DNA of 64,000 nucleotides, taken from contig NZ_VSFA01000004.1 in assembly GCF_008119785.1 (NCBI RefSeq), positions 62,001 to 126,000 of the forward strand, given 5' to 3'. Below, one piece after another: positions 17,390-25,915 of this stretch (positions within the stretch are counted from its first letter, which is position 1; the number at the start of each line of letters is the position of its first letter). The notes beneath the pieces are model-generated. The model ran no database searches. It saw only the letters and a list, made by a program, of their open reading frames with translations, and had not been told where the DNA came from. The translations under genes were made by a program, and so were the position numbers. This DNA is from Micromonospora sp. MP36 (lineage in GTDB: Bacteria; Actinomycetota; Actinomycetes; Mycobacteriales; Micromonosporaceae).

Positions 17390-18553
17390 GTGACTGACGT
17401 GGTGACGCCACCGACGAGCCCGGTGAGCCGGGAGCGGTCGAAGGAGATCAAGCGGCTCTCCGTGATCTCCGCCGCCCGCCAGGTGCGGGTGCTCTCCCGC
17501 GCCGAGCTGACCGAGCTCACCGGGTTGAGTCCGGCCACGCTCACCCCGCTGGTCCGCGACCTGATCGCCGAGGGTTACCTGATCGAGCGCGGACCCGGCG
17601 CGTCCCGGGCCGGACGGCCGCGGGCCATGCTGGAGTTCAACCCCCGTGCCGAGCTGGTCGCCGCGGTCTCGCTGGAGCCGTCCCGGATCAGCTGCGAGAT
17701 CGCCGACAGCGACGGCGCCGTGGTGGCGCACCGGACCGTCCGGCTCACCGGCGACATCGTCGACCTGATCTGCACGGCCGTGCCCGACCTGGCCGGCGAC
17801 GGCCTGCCCGCGTTGCGCGGGGTGGCGATCGCCGCCCCCGGCGTCTCCTCCGGGGGCGCGGTCCGGCTCGCCCCCTCAGTCGGCCTGGTCGAGGGGCGGC
17901 CGATAGGGGAGTCGGTGCGGCAGCGGCTCGGGGTGCCGGTGGTGGTGGACAACGACGTGAACCTGATGGCCGCCGGCGAGCACGCGGCCGGCGCCGGCAC
18001 GGACGTGGCCGACCTGCTCCTGCTGCACGTGGCCGACGGCATCGGCGCCGGCCTGGTGCTGGACGGGCAGGTCCGCCGGGGCTCCGGTGGGGCGGCCGGC
18101 GAGGTGGGCTTCCTGCCCCTCGACCCGGCCGACCAGGGGCACGACGGGATCGGTCCGTTCGAGGCCCGCTGGTCGGAGAGCGCCATCGCCGAGAAGGTGG
18201 TGTCCCTGGCCCCGGGCCGCCGCCCCGGGTCGCCGGTGCGGGCGCTGGTGGACCTGGCCGCCGCCGACGACCGGGCCGCCGCGTACCTGGACGAGGTGCT
18301 GGCCGCCTGGTCCCGCCTCATCGTCTCCTGCGCCTGCGTCGTCGACCCCGGCCGGGTCCTGCTCAGCGGGGCCGCCGCCGAACTGGACGACACCGCGGTC
18401 GACCGGCTCCAGGCCCTGGTGTCGGCCGCCGCGCCCAGCCCCACCGAGGTCCGCCGGGCGGTCCTCGGCGACCGCGCCGTGCTGCACGGCGCGGTCAGCT
18501 ACGCCCTCTCCGCCGCCGCCGCGGGCCTGTCCACCCTGCTGCCCGCCCCCTAG
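17390..18553 (+). CDS. ROK family transcriptional regulator
   Basis: This 387-residue protein combines an N-terminal winged helix (about residues 18-75, with LSRAELTELTGLSPATLTPL as the recognition region) and a C-terminal ROK sugar-kinase-like domain (about 85-380; AIAAPGV, VVDNDVNLMAAGEH, GIGAGLVLDG). The usual ROK zinc cluster CxCGxxGC is absent, as the corresponding stretch reads AAGEVGFLPLDPADQG. It probably represses the operon that follows and releases DNA on binding a sugar-like ligand. GTG 17390 has GGAAGG upstream. Only 51 bp separate it from the binding-protein gene, so it is likely co-transcribed and autoregulated. GC-ending codons match its neighbours. Confidence 0.88.
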   Translation: MTDVVTPPTSPVSRERSKEIKRLSVISAARQVRVLSRAELTELTGLSPATLTPLVRDLIAEGYLIERGPGASRAGRPRAMLEFNPRAELVAAVSLEPSRISCEIADSDGAVVAHRTVRLTGDIVDLICTAVPDLAGDGLPALRGVAIAAPGVSSGGAVRLAPSVGLVEGRPIGESVRQRLGVPVVVDNDVNLMAAGEHAAGAGTDVADLLLLHVADGIGAGLVLDGQVRRGSGGAAGEVGFLPLDPADQGHDGIGPFEARWSESAIAEKVVSLAPGRRPGSPVRALVDLAAADDRAAAYLDEVLAAWSRLIVSCACVVDPGRVLLSGAAAELDDTAVDRLQALVSAAAPSPTEVRRAVLGDRAVLHGAVSYALSAAAAGLSTLLPAP

Positions 18554-18604
18554 ACCTTTCCCTTCAGAACAACGCAGTTCCCCCACATCCCTCGGAGGTA
18601 CCCC

Positions 18605-19648
18605 ATGAGACGCCGACTTCTTCTCGCCGGAGCGCTCGCCGCCGTCCTCGCCGCTGGCACCGCCTGCGGCGGCGGCTCGACCGACAAGGCCGCCGGCGAC
18701 ACCGAGAAGCTGACGATCTACACGGCCCGCGACAAGAAGGTGGCCACCTTCGTCGTCGACAAGTTCACCGCCAAGTACCCCGAGTACAAGGGCAAGGTCG
18801 AGGTCCTCAACCTCGGCGCGCAGGAGATCCTGGAGCGGGTCCGGGCCGAAAAGGCCAACCCGCAGGCCGACGTCTGGTGGGGCGGCACCCAGCAGGGGCT
18901 GACCGCCGGGGCCACCGAGGGCCTGCTCAACGCCTGGCAGCCGTCGTTCGCCGGCAAGATGGACGCCAAGTACAAGGACCCCGAGGGCCGCTGGTTCGGC
19001 GAGATCCTGCTGCCCGAGGTCATCATGTACAACAACAAGGCCCTCACCCCGGAGCAGGCCCCGAAGGACTGGGACGACCTGCTGAAGCCGGAGTGGAAGG
19101 ACAAGATCATCATCCGGGACGTGGCCGCCTCCGGCACGATGCGGTCGATCTACGCCTCGATGATCCAGCGGCAGTCGCCGGACGGCAGCAACCCGCAGCC
19201 GGGCTACGACTGGCTCAAGAAGCTCGACGCCAACACCGGCGCGTACGCGGCCAACCCGACCGACCTCTACCTGAAGATGTCCCGCCAGCAGGGCGTGCTC
19301 AGCGCCTGGAACCTGCAGGACATCCTGCTCCAGGCCAACCAGTCCAACATGCCGTTCGGGTACGTGATGCCGGCCTCCGGCGCCCCGGTCCTGGTCGACG
19401 GCCTGGCCGCGGTCAAGGGCGGCAACACCACCGGCGCGCAGAAGTTCATCGAGTTCCTCTTCGACGACTCGCTCCGCGCCGACCTGGCCAAGGACTACTT
19501 CCAGATCCCGGCCGTGGACATCGCCCAGAAGCCGGAGTGGCTGGCCCAGCTCGACCTCAAGCCGCTGAACGTCGACTGGGACGTGATCGGCAAGAACGAG
19601 ACCGAGTGGATCAACCACTGGAACAGCCAGATCAAGAACAAGGGCTGA
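18605..19648 (+). CDS. ABC transporter substrate-binding lipoprotein (family 1, Fe3+/AfuA-like)
   Basis: This 347-residue lipoprotein (lipobox LAAGTAC, Cys21) captures a solute outside the membrane for the following ATPase and permease. The fold type is set by LTIYTARDKKVATFVVDKF and ADVWWGGTQQG, as in the iron(III)/AfuA/2-aminoethylphosphonate group, and by PFGYVMPASGAP late in the protein. The pair of Tyr residues that coordinate iron in FbpA-type proteins is not evident, so a non-iron anionic solute such as a sugar phosphate or aminocarboxylate is possible. The Shine-Dalgarno is GGAGG. Two hairpins follow the gene, which probably raises its expression above that of the transporter subunits. 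Confidence 0.87.
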   Translation: MRRRLLLAGALAAVLAAGTACGGGSTDKAAGDTEKLTIYTARDKKVATFVVDKFTAKYPEYKGKVEVLNLGAQEILERVRAEKANPQADVWWGGTQQGLTAGATEGLLNAWQPSFAGKMDAKYKDPEGRWFGEILLPEVIMYNNKALTPEQAPKDWDDLLKPEWKDKIIIRDVAASGTMRSIYASMIQRQSPDGSNPQPGYDWLKKLDANTGAYAANPTDLYLKMSRQQGVLSAWNLQDILLQANQSNMPFGYVMPASGAPVLVDGLAAVKGGNTTGAQKFIEFLFDDSLRADLAKDYFQIPAVDIAQKPEWLAQLDLKPLNVDWDVIGKNETEWINHWNSQIKNKG

Positions 19649-19657
19649 TCCCCGGGA

Positions 19658-19684
19658 TGCCGGGTGCGCGACGCGCACCCGGCA
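19658..19684 (+). terminator. Intra-operon hairpin after the binding-protein gene
   Basis: A perfect 12-bp stem (TGCCGGGTGCGC with its complement) and a 3-nt loop lie 10 bp after the stop codon. It probably acts as a partial terminator or 3' stabiliser, the usual way binding proteins are made in excess over their permeases. Confidence 0.65.
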
Positions 19685-19711
19685 CCCGCTTCCCGTACGC
19701 ATCGCCGCCAG

Positions 19712-19750
19712 ACCGGGTCTGGCCCCACCCCACCACCGGTCAGACCCGGT
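19712..19750 (+). repeat. Second inverted repeat in the same gap
   Basis: Perfect 10-bp arms (ACCGGGTCTG and its complement) around a 19-nt loop, ending shortly before the Shine-Dalgarno of the ATPase gene. It could be an RNA hairpin that tunes ATPase translation or an internal operator. Confidence 0.5.
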
Positions 19751-19773
19751 AACCGGACGCAAGGAGAGACATC

Positions 19774-20847
19774 ATGATCGATGTCACGCTGGAGTCGGTG
19801 AGCAAGCGCTTCGCGCGCGCCGGCGACACTGCGGCCGTCGACGACGTCGACATCAGGATCGCCGCGGGGGAGTTCTTCACCCTGCTCGGCCCGAGTGGCT
19901 GCGGCAAGACCACCACCTTGCGCATGGTGGCCGGCTTCTACTTCCCCACCTCGGGCCGGATCCGCTTCGGCGATGAGGACGTCACTCACCGGCCGCCGAA
20001 CAAGCGCGACACCGGCATGGTGTTCCAGAACTACGCGCTCTTCCCGCACATGACCGTGGCGCAGAACGTCGCGTACGGCCTGAAGATCCGCAAGGTCGGC
20101 CGGGCCGAGTCGAAGCGGCGGGTGGAGGAGGCGCTGGGCCAGGTGCACCTGGCCGGCTACGGCGACCGCCGGATCGACCAGCTCTCCGGCGGCCAGCAGC
20201 AGCGGGTCGCGCTGGCCCGCGCCCTGGTGATCCGCCCCCGCACCCTGCTGCTCGACGAGCCGCTGTCCAACCTCGACGCCAAGCTGCGCGAGGAGACCCG
20301 GGTCGAGATCCGCCGGATCCAGAAGGAGAGCGGCACCACCGCCATCTACGTCACCCACGACCAGGCCGAGGCGATGGCCATGTCCGACCGGATCGCCGTC
20401 ATGGAGTCCGGCCGGGTCCAGCAGATCGGCGCGCCGCAGGAGATCTACCACCGGCCGGCGAACGCGTTCGTGGCCCGGTTCATCGGCCGTAGCAACGTGC
20501 TGAGCCTGCCGGTCGCCGCCGCCGGCCCGCAGACCGTCACCGTCGCGCTGCCCGGCGGCGACCAGCTGACCGTGGCCGCGCCCGCCGAGCACGGCCTGGC
20601 CGAGAACGGCACCGCGCTGGTCTCCGTCCGGCCCGAGCACATCGGGCTCACCTCGGCCACCGAGGCCGGCGCGCTGTCCGGCCGGGTGAGCGAGCTGGAG
20701 TTCACCGGCATGTCCACCAACCTCCTGGTCGACGTGGCCGGCGAGCCGGTGCAGGTCACCGCCATCGACGTGCCCGCCGGCCTGGCGGTCGGCGACCAGG
20801 TCGGGCTGCGGCTGCCCGGGGAGCGGATGTGGGTGGTGCGCCCATGA
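19774..20847 (+). CDS. ABC transporter ATP-binding protein (PotA/FbpC type)
   Basis: This 357-residue ATPase powers the importer. Walker A is GPSGCGKTT (about 40-48), the Q-loop is VFQNYALFPHM, the signature is LSGGQQQRVALARAL (about 137), Walker B is LLLDEPLSN, and the switch His is in YVTHDQAEAMAMSD. A C-terminal TOBE domain (about 260-355; ALVSVRPEHIGL) may sense ligand or regulate. The length is normal. ATG 19774 follows AAGGAG. The last codons overlap the permease start by ATGA, so subunit synthesis is coupled. Confidence 0.93.
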   Translation: MIDVTLESVSKRFARAGDTAAVDDVDIRIAAGEFFTLLGPSGCGKTTTLRMVAGFYFPTSGRIRFGDEDVTHRPPNKRDTGMVFQNYALFPHMTVAQNVAYGLKIRKVGRAESKRRVEEALGQVHLAGYGDRRIDQLSGGQQQRVALARALVIRPRTLLLDEPLSNLDAKLREETRVEIRRIQKESGTTAIYVTHDQAEAMAMSDRIAVMESGRVQQIGAPQEIYHRPANAFVARFIGRSNVLSLPVAAAGPQTVTVALPGGDQLTVAAPAEHGLAENGTALVSVRPEHIGLTSATEAGALSGRVSELEFTGMSTNLLVDVAGEPVQVTAIDVPAGLAVGDQVGLRLPGERMWVVRP

Positions 20848-22628
20848 GCACCATCCCCGCCACCCCCAACGCGGCCACGGTCCCGCCGGTCACCGAGGAC
20901 CCGAGGCCACCCCGGGCCCGCCGCTCCCGCCGGCTCGCCGGCGGCGCCAACTCGCGCTGGTTCCCCTACCTGCTGGTCTTCCCGCTGGCCCTGATCCTCT
21001 TCGGCTACGTGGTCCAGCCGATGTTCGCCACCTTCGCGGAGAGCGTCGGGGTGGACGGCCTGGCCAACTACACGGTCTTCTTCACCGGCGACGGGGTGGC
21101 CCGCTCCTCGCTGGTCACCTCGTTGGTTATCTCGGCCGCCAGCGTGGTGCTCTGCGGCATCGTCGGCGTGGCGATGGCGTTCCTGCTCAAGCGCTTCTCG
21201 TTCCCGGGCCGCCGGCTGATCGAGGCGATCATCCTGGTGCCGGCGGCGCTGCCGCCGCTGATCGGGGCGATCTCGTTCCAGCTGCTCTACAGCGAGACCG
21301 GCATCCTGCCGCGGGGCCTCCAGCACCTGTTCGGCACCGAGAGCCCGGTGCTGCCGTTCACCGGCATCGCCGGGGTGCTGGTGGTGCACACCTTCACCAT
21401 GTACCCGTTCTTCTACCTGGCCACCTCGGCCGCGCTGGTCGGCATGGACCCGTCGGTGGAGGAGGCCGCGTACAACCTGGGTGCCGGCCGGGTCCGGGTC
21501 TGGCGCACGGTGCTGCTGCCGATGCTCACCCCGGCGCTGGTCTCCGCCTCGCTGCTGGTCTTCATGACCTCGCTGGCGTCGTACACCGCCCCGCTGCTGT
21601 TCGGGGTGGACCAGACGATGACCATGCAGATCTACATCAACCGCACCAACGGCGACCTGCCGATGGCCTCCACGTACGCCTCGGTGCTCGGCGTGGTGTC
21701 GGTGCTCTTCCTGCTCGGCATGCGCTGGTACGAGGGGCGGCGCAGCTACCGCTCCCAGTCCAAGGGCGTCGCCTCGCACCGCCGCGAGCTCACCAACCCG
21801 TTCGGCCGGTGGCTGGCCCTGCTCGCCTCGCTGGTCGGCGTCGTGGTGCTGCTCGCCCCGGTGGGCACGATCGCCCTGGTGGCGTTCTCGCTGGACGGCT
21901 CGTGGACGACCGAGGTGGTTCCCTCGGCGTACACCATGCAGAACTTCGTCACGATCTTCACGGACCCAGAGGCGTACCGGCCGATCGTCAACTCGCTGCA
22001 GATCAGCCTGATCGCCACGGTCGGCTGCGTGGTGGTCGGCGTGCTCGTCGCGTACGCGGTGCGCCGGCTGGACTTCCGCGGGCGCGGCCTGCTCGACGTG
22101 GCGGTCATGCTGGCCTGGGCGCTGCCCGGCACGGTGGTGGCGATCAACCTGATCTCGGCGTTCAGCACCGGCAACGCGTTCAGCCTCGGCCAGGTGCTGA
22201 TCGGGACCTTCTGGATCATGCCGCTGGCGTACTTCGTGCGGTTCCTGCCGCTGGTGTTCCGCTCCAGCTCAGCCACGCTGGCCCAGCTCGACCCGTCGCT
22301 GGAGGAGGCCGCCCGCAACCTCGGCGCGTCCTGGTGGCGGGCGTTCGGCACGGTCACCCTGCGGCTGATGCTGCCGGGCGTGCTGGCCGGCGCGCTGCTC
22401 GCCTTCGTGCACGGCGTCGGCGAGTTCGTCGCCTCGGTGCTCATCTACACCTCGGAGACCGCGCCGATCTCCGTCGAGATCAACAACCGGATGTACTCGT
22501 TTGAGGTGGGCACCGCCGCCGCGTACGGCATGCTCCAGATCGTGCTGATCTTCGTGGTGATGGTGGTCTCCGGGCGGCTGGAGAGCGGCCCGAAGGCCAG
22601 CCGGGAGGCGGCGCAGTGGACAGCGTGA
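20844..22628 (+). CDS. ABC transporter double permease (FbpB/AfuB type)
   Basis: This 594-residue protein fuses two permease units of about six membrane helices each, the arrangement used by iron- and hexose-phosphate-type importers. Each half has its EAA loop for the ATPase: EEAAYNLGAGRVRVWR in the first and EEAARNLGASWWRAFG in the second. The first 35 residues are Pro/Arg-rich and cytoplasmic. The start is ATG 20844, overlapping the ATPase stop; a slightly longer frame from 20829 lies inside the ATPase gene. Its 3' end overlaps the creatininase-family gene by 13 bp, which ties transport directly to breakdown. Confidence 0.92.
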   Translation: MSTIPATPNAATVPPVTEDPRPPRARRSRRLAGGANSRWFPYLLVFPLALILFGYVVQPMFATFAESVGVDGLANYTVFFTGDGVARSSLVTSLVISAASVVLCGIVGVAMAFLLKRFSFPGRRLIEAIILVPAALPPLIGAISFQLLYSETGILPRGLQHLFGTESPVLPFTGIAGVLVVHTFTMYPFFYLATSAALVGMDPSVEEAAYNLGAGRVRVWRTVLLPMLTPALVSASLLVFMTSLASYTAPLLFGVDQTMTMQIYINRTNGDLPMASTYASVLGVVSVLFLLGMRWYEGRRSYRSQSKGVASHRRELTNPFGRWLALLASLVGVVVLLAPVGTIALVAFSLDGSWTTEVVPSAYTMQNFVTIFTDPEAYRPIVNSLQISLIATVGCVVVGVLVAYAVRRLDFRGRGLLDVAVMLAWALPGTVVAINLISAFSTGNAFSLGQVLIGTFWIMPLAYFVRFLPLVFRSSSATLAQLDPSLEEAARNLGASWWRAFGTVTLRLMLPGVLAGALLAFVHGVGEFVASVLIYTSETAPISVEINNRMYSFEVGTAAAYGMLQIVLIFVVMVVSGRLESGPKASREAAQWTA

Positions 22629-23446
22629 CGGACCGCTGGCCGGCCGGCGGCGGACTGCTCCCCGCCGCCCGGATCCCCGGCGGGGAACTCGCCGCGGTCG
22701 CCGCGGCGGCGGACTTCGCGGTGCTCCCGGTCGGCGCGGTCGAGTGGCACGGCCCGCATCTGCCGCTCGGCACCGACCTGATCCTCGCCGAGGGCTTCGC
22801 CGGCGAGTCCGCCGGCGACGTGCCGGGGCCGCGGGGCGTGCTCTTCCCCGCCGTCGCGTACGCCGCCTGCCCGGGGCAGACCCGGCCCTGGCCGGGGACG
22901 GTCGCGATCCGTCCGGAGATCGCGGTCGGCTACCTCGCCGACGTGATCGAGGGCATCGTCGCCGCCGGGTTCCCCCGGCTGCTGGTGGTCAACGGCCACG
23001 ACGCGAACATGTCCACGGCCCGGGCCGCCATGGAGTGGGTCTCCGGCCGGCGTACCGCCAGCCTGCTGCTGGTCAACTGGTTCCAGCTGGTCACCCCGGC
23101 GGAGACGACGGAGATCTACGGCGCGCCGCCGGCCCGCGGGCACGGCGGGGCGTACGAGACCTCCGGCGTGCTCGGGTTCGACCCCGGCGCGGTACGCCTC
23201 GACGCCGCCACCGACCTGCCACCGAAGCCCAAGCTGCCGGTGAGCCACCCGTACGTCCTGGTGGAGTCCCGCCCCGAGCCCTGGCAGGGCTGGTCCGGGC
23301 ACGTCTCGCTGGCCAGCGAGGACGCCGGCCGGCAGGTCCGCGCGCTGGCCGGGGAGCGGCTGCGGGAGATCGTCGCCGCCTGGGTGGCCGCCCCACCGCC
23401 GGCGCCGCCCACCGCCGATCCACTGCCGACCGAGGGAGGGGCATGA
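22616..23446 (+). CDS. Creatininase-family amidohydrolase
   Basis: This 276-residue protein has the creatininase fold, a binuclear metal hydrolase acting on cyclic or linear amides (creatinine, formamides, FAPy, mycofactocin precursor). Metal motifs are VGAVEWHGPHLPLGTDL near residue 45, NGHDANMST in the middle and GHGGAYETS later. GTG 22616 is chosen because GGGAGG lies 7 nt upstream; a second GTG at 22625 would give GTGA overlap with the permease. It is translationally coupled to the transporter, so it probably acts on the imported compound. The exact reaction cannot be deduced. Confidence 0.85.
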   Translation: MDSVTDRWPAGGGLLPAARIPGGELAAVAAAADFAVLPVGAVEWHGPHLPLGTDLILAEGFAGESAGDVPGPRGVLFPAVAYAACPGQTRPWPGTVAIRPEIAVGYLADVIEGIVAAGFPRLLVVNGHDANMSTARAAMEWVSGRRTASLLLVNWFQLVTPAETTEIYGAPPARGHGGAYETSGVLGFDPGAVRLDAATDLPPKPKLPVSHPYVLVESRPEPWQGWSGHVSLASEDAGRQVRALAGERLREIVAAWVAAPPPAPPTADPLPTEGGA

Positions 23447-24393
23447 CCGACAGGGGACTGGACGTCGTCGACTTCCACCTGCACTTCCGGATCGGCGCGG
23501 ACGAGACGATCCACGCCTGCGAGCAGGCCGCCGGCATGCACCCCGGCGGCGAGCACGAGCGTGCCGTCCGGGCCGCCGGCTCGGCGCCGTACGCCCGGCA
23601 GTGGCGGCAGGCGTGGGGCTTCCCCGACCCGGAGCCCCCGGCCGAGCACTGGGCGGACGAGGCCGACCGCTGGGCCGACGAGCTGCGCGCGGTCAACATC
23701 CGGAAGGCCGTCTTCGTGACCGGCGGCGGCAACGACACCCTCGCCGACGTGGTCGACCGCCACCCGGACCTGCTGCTCGGCTTCGCCCACCACGACCCGT
23801 ACGGCCCGGACGCCGCCGGGGAACTGGACCGCGCGGTCACCGAGCGCGGCCTGCGCGGGCTGAAGCTGTTCGCCCCGCTGCTGCGCGGCCCGCTCGACCA
23901 CGAGGACCTGGACCCGCTCTGGGGCACCGCCCAGCGCCTCGGCGTGCCCGTCCTGATCCACATCGGGCACTACGGCAGCGCCGGCGGCCTCAGCTTCGGC
24001 CGCTACGGCGGTCCGGAGGAGCTGGCCCGGATGGCCCGCCGCTTCCCGGAGCTGGCCGTGGTGGTGCCGCACTTCGGCGTCCAGCACGTGCAGGAACTCT
24101 TCTTCGCCGCCTGGGGCTGCCCCAACATCCACGTCGACACGTCCGGCTCCAACCAGTGGGTGCGGTGGATGCCGTACAAGCTGACCCTGGAGGACCTGTT
24201 CCGCCGCTGCTACGAGACGATCGGCCCGCACCGGATCGTCTTCGGCAGCGACTCGTCCTGGTTCCCGCGCGGCTACGTCACCCGCTACCTCGACGACCAG
24301 CTCCGGGTCTGCCGGGAGCTGGGCCTGCCCGACGACCACCTGCGCGCGATCTTCGCCGGCAACGCCGAACGGCTGCTCGGCCTGACCGACTGA
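23443..24393 (+). CDS. Amidohydrolase family 2 metal-dependent hydrolase
   Basis: This 316-residue TIM-barrel protein belongs to the amidohydrolase_2 group. The N-terminal metal motif is VDFHLHF (His12 and His14), followed by LIHIGHYGSAGG, VVPHFGVQH and the C-terminal FGSDSSWFPRGY with the catalytic Asp. Members hydrolyse lactones and amides or decarboxylate aromatic acids. The start ATG 23443 follows GAGGGAGGGG and overlaps the preceding stop by ATGA; the longer frame upstream is only the shadow of the creatininase gene. It probably performs the second cleavage step of the pathway. Confidence 0.83.
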   Translation: MTDRGLDVVDFHLHFRIGADETIHACEQAAGMHPGGEHERAVRAAGSAPYARQWRQAWGFPDPEPPAEHWADEADRWADELRAVNIRKAVFVTGGGNDTLADVVDRHPDLLLGFAHHDPYGPDAAGELDRAVTERGLRGLKLFAPLLRGPLDHEDLDPLWGTAQRLGVPVLIHIGHYGSAGGLSFGRYGGPEELARMARRFPELAVVVPHFGVQHVQELFFAAWGCPNIHVDTSGSNQWVRWMPYKLTLEDLFRRCYETIGPHRIVFGSDSSWFPRGYVTRYLDDQLRVCRELGLPDDHLRAIFAGNAERLLGLTD

Positions 24394-24408
24394 CCAGCCG
24401 AACCCGCA

Positions 24409-24429
24409 GTGGGCGGCCCGACCGCCCAC
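24409..24429 (+). repeat. Hairpin between amidohydrolase and lyase genes
   Basis: A perfect 8-bp stem GTGGGCGG with its complement and a 5-nt loop. It lies in the only sizeable gap of the enzyme part of the operon and may slow transcription or protect the upstream message. Confidence 0.45.
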
Positions 24430-24457
24430 GCGGACTGGAAGGAAGTAAGGAACTGCC

Positions 24458-25915
24458 ATGAGCACACCCGCGCTGACCACGTACCAGCGGCACCACCTGG
24501 CGCCCACCTACGACCACCACGTCGGCCACCTCTACCCGGCGATGGTCCGCGCCAGCCAGGCACACGTGGTGATGCTGACCGAGCAGGGGCTGATCCCCGC
24601 CGAGCGGGGCGCCCGGCTGCTGCGCGGGCTGGCCGCCCTGCGCGCCGACACCACCCCGGCGCCGGCCTACGACGGCAGTTTCGAGGACACCTACTACCTG
24701 CTGGAGAAGCGGCTCGCCGAGGCGTGCGGCATTCCCACCGCCGAGCTGGACGTGCAGCTGGCCCGCAGCCGGAACGACCTGGACGCCGGGGTGTTCCGGA
24801 TGCTGCTGCGGGACCAACTCCTCGGGGTGCTGGACCGGGTGCTGGCCACCGGCCGGACCGCGCTGGACCGCGCCGACCGGTACGCGGACGTGGTCATCAC
24901 CGGCTACACCCACCGCCGGCCGGCCCAACCCACCACGATCGGTCACGCGCTCGCCGGGTACGCCGAGGCGCTCGCCGGCGAGGCGGCCGCCTACGCCGAC
25001 CTGATCGACCAGCTCAACGTCTCGCCGCTGGGCTCCTGCGCGTTCGCCGGCACCGACCTGGACATCGCCCCGGCCCGGGTGGCGGAGCTGCTCGGGTTCG
25101 CCGGCCTGGTGACCAACTCGTACGAGGCCGTCGCCGGGGCCGACCACCTGGTCCGGGTCGGCACCCTCAACGCGCAGGCGCTGGCCACCGGGGCGCGGCT
25201 GGCCCGCACCCTGATGGACTGGCTGAGCTGGCAGTGGGTCACCACGCCGGGCGACTTCACCCAGGGCAGCAGCATCATGCCGCAGAAGCGCAACCCGGTG
25301 GTGCTGGAGCACCTGGTCTCGTACGCCGGCGCGGCCGCGGCGGACGCCGCCTCGGTGCTGAACAACGTGGGCGCCGCCTGGTGGGAGGACTCCAACAACG
25401 CCACCACCGACGTGCAGGTCCGGCTCTGGGAGAGCAACGACCGGGCCGAGCGCTTCTTCGCCCTGGTCGGCGGCTTCCTGGCCGAGGTGGAGCCGCTGTC
25501 GCCGCCGAGCCGGGAGGAGATCGTCGCCTCCGGCGCCACCACCACCGCCGCGGCCGACGCGCTGACCCGCCACGGGGTGCCGTTCCGGGCCGCCCACTCG
25601 GTGGTCGGCCGGCTGGTCCGGGCCGGGGGCCCGGACACCTGGACCCCCGAGGGCGTCCGGGCCGCCGCCGAGGGGCTGACCGGCCCGCTCGACGACGCCG
25701 CCGTCGCCGACCTGATCGCCGCCGCCGTCCGCCCCGACCTGGTGCTGCACCGGGCCCAGGTGGACGGCCCCGGCGCCGCCGCGGTCCGCGCCCAGGTGGG
25801 TACGCTGCGCGTCGCGTTCGAGGCGGTCGCCGACCGGCTGGCGGCGGTGCGCGACCGGCTCCGCGGGGCGGACGAGGCGCTGGACGCCGTCGCCGCCGAG
25901 CTGGTGGCCCGGTGA
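24458..25915 (+). CDS. Argininosuccinate lyase-like enzyme (fumarase/aspartase superfamily)
   Basis: This 485-residue protein is an all-helical lyase. The signature loop is GSSIMPQKRNP, the ARSRND and GYTHRRPAQP motifs match the ArgH branch, and SPLGSCAFAGT follows. The ArgH N-terminal LWGGRF motif is missing, and the usual NKDMQED substrate segment is replaced by AAWWEDSNNATTDVQ. It is therefore unlikely to be a housekeeping ArgH. Relatives cleave C-N bonds to give fumarate, including EDDS lyase. ATG 24458 follows AAGGAAGTAAGGA. It overlaps the ROK kinase start by GTGA. The natural substrate is unknown. Confidence 0.85.
   Translation: MSTPALTTYQRHHLAPTYDHHVGHLYPAMVRASQAHVVMLTEQGLIPAERGARLLRGLAALRADTTPAPAYDGSFEDTYYLLEKRLAEACGIPTAELDVQLARSRNDLDAGVFRMLLRDQLLGVLDRVLATGRTALDRADRYADVVITGYTHRRPAQPTTIGHALAGYAEALAGEAAAYADLIDQLNVSPLGSCAFAGTDLDIAPARVAELLGFAGLVTNSYEAVAGADHLVRVGTLNAQALATGARLARTLMDWLSWQWVTTPGDFTQGSSIMPQKRNPVVLEHLVSYAGAAAADAASVLNNVGAAWWEDSNNATTDVQVRLWESNDRAERFFALVGGFLAEVEPLSPPSREEIVASGATTTAAADALTRHGVPFRAAHSVVGRLVRAGGPDTWTPEGVRAAAEGLTGPLDDAAVADLIAAAVRPDLVLHRAQVDGPGAAAVRAQVGTLRVAFEAVADRLAAVRDRLRGADEALDAVAAELVAR

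Noticed and set aside
22625..22627. GTG 22625 as the start of the creatininase gene
   Set aside because: GGGAGG is spaced better for GTG 22616, although the GTGA overlap makes 22625 possible.
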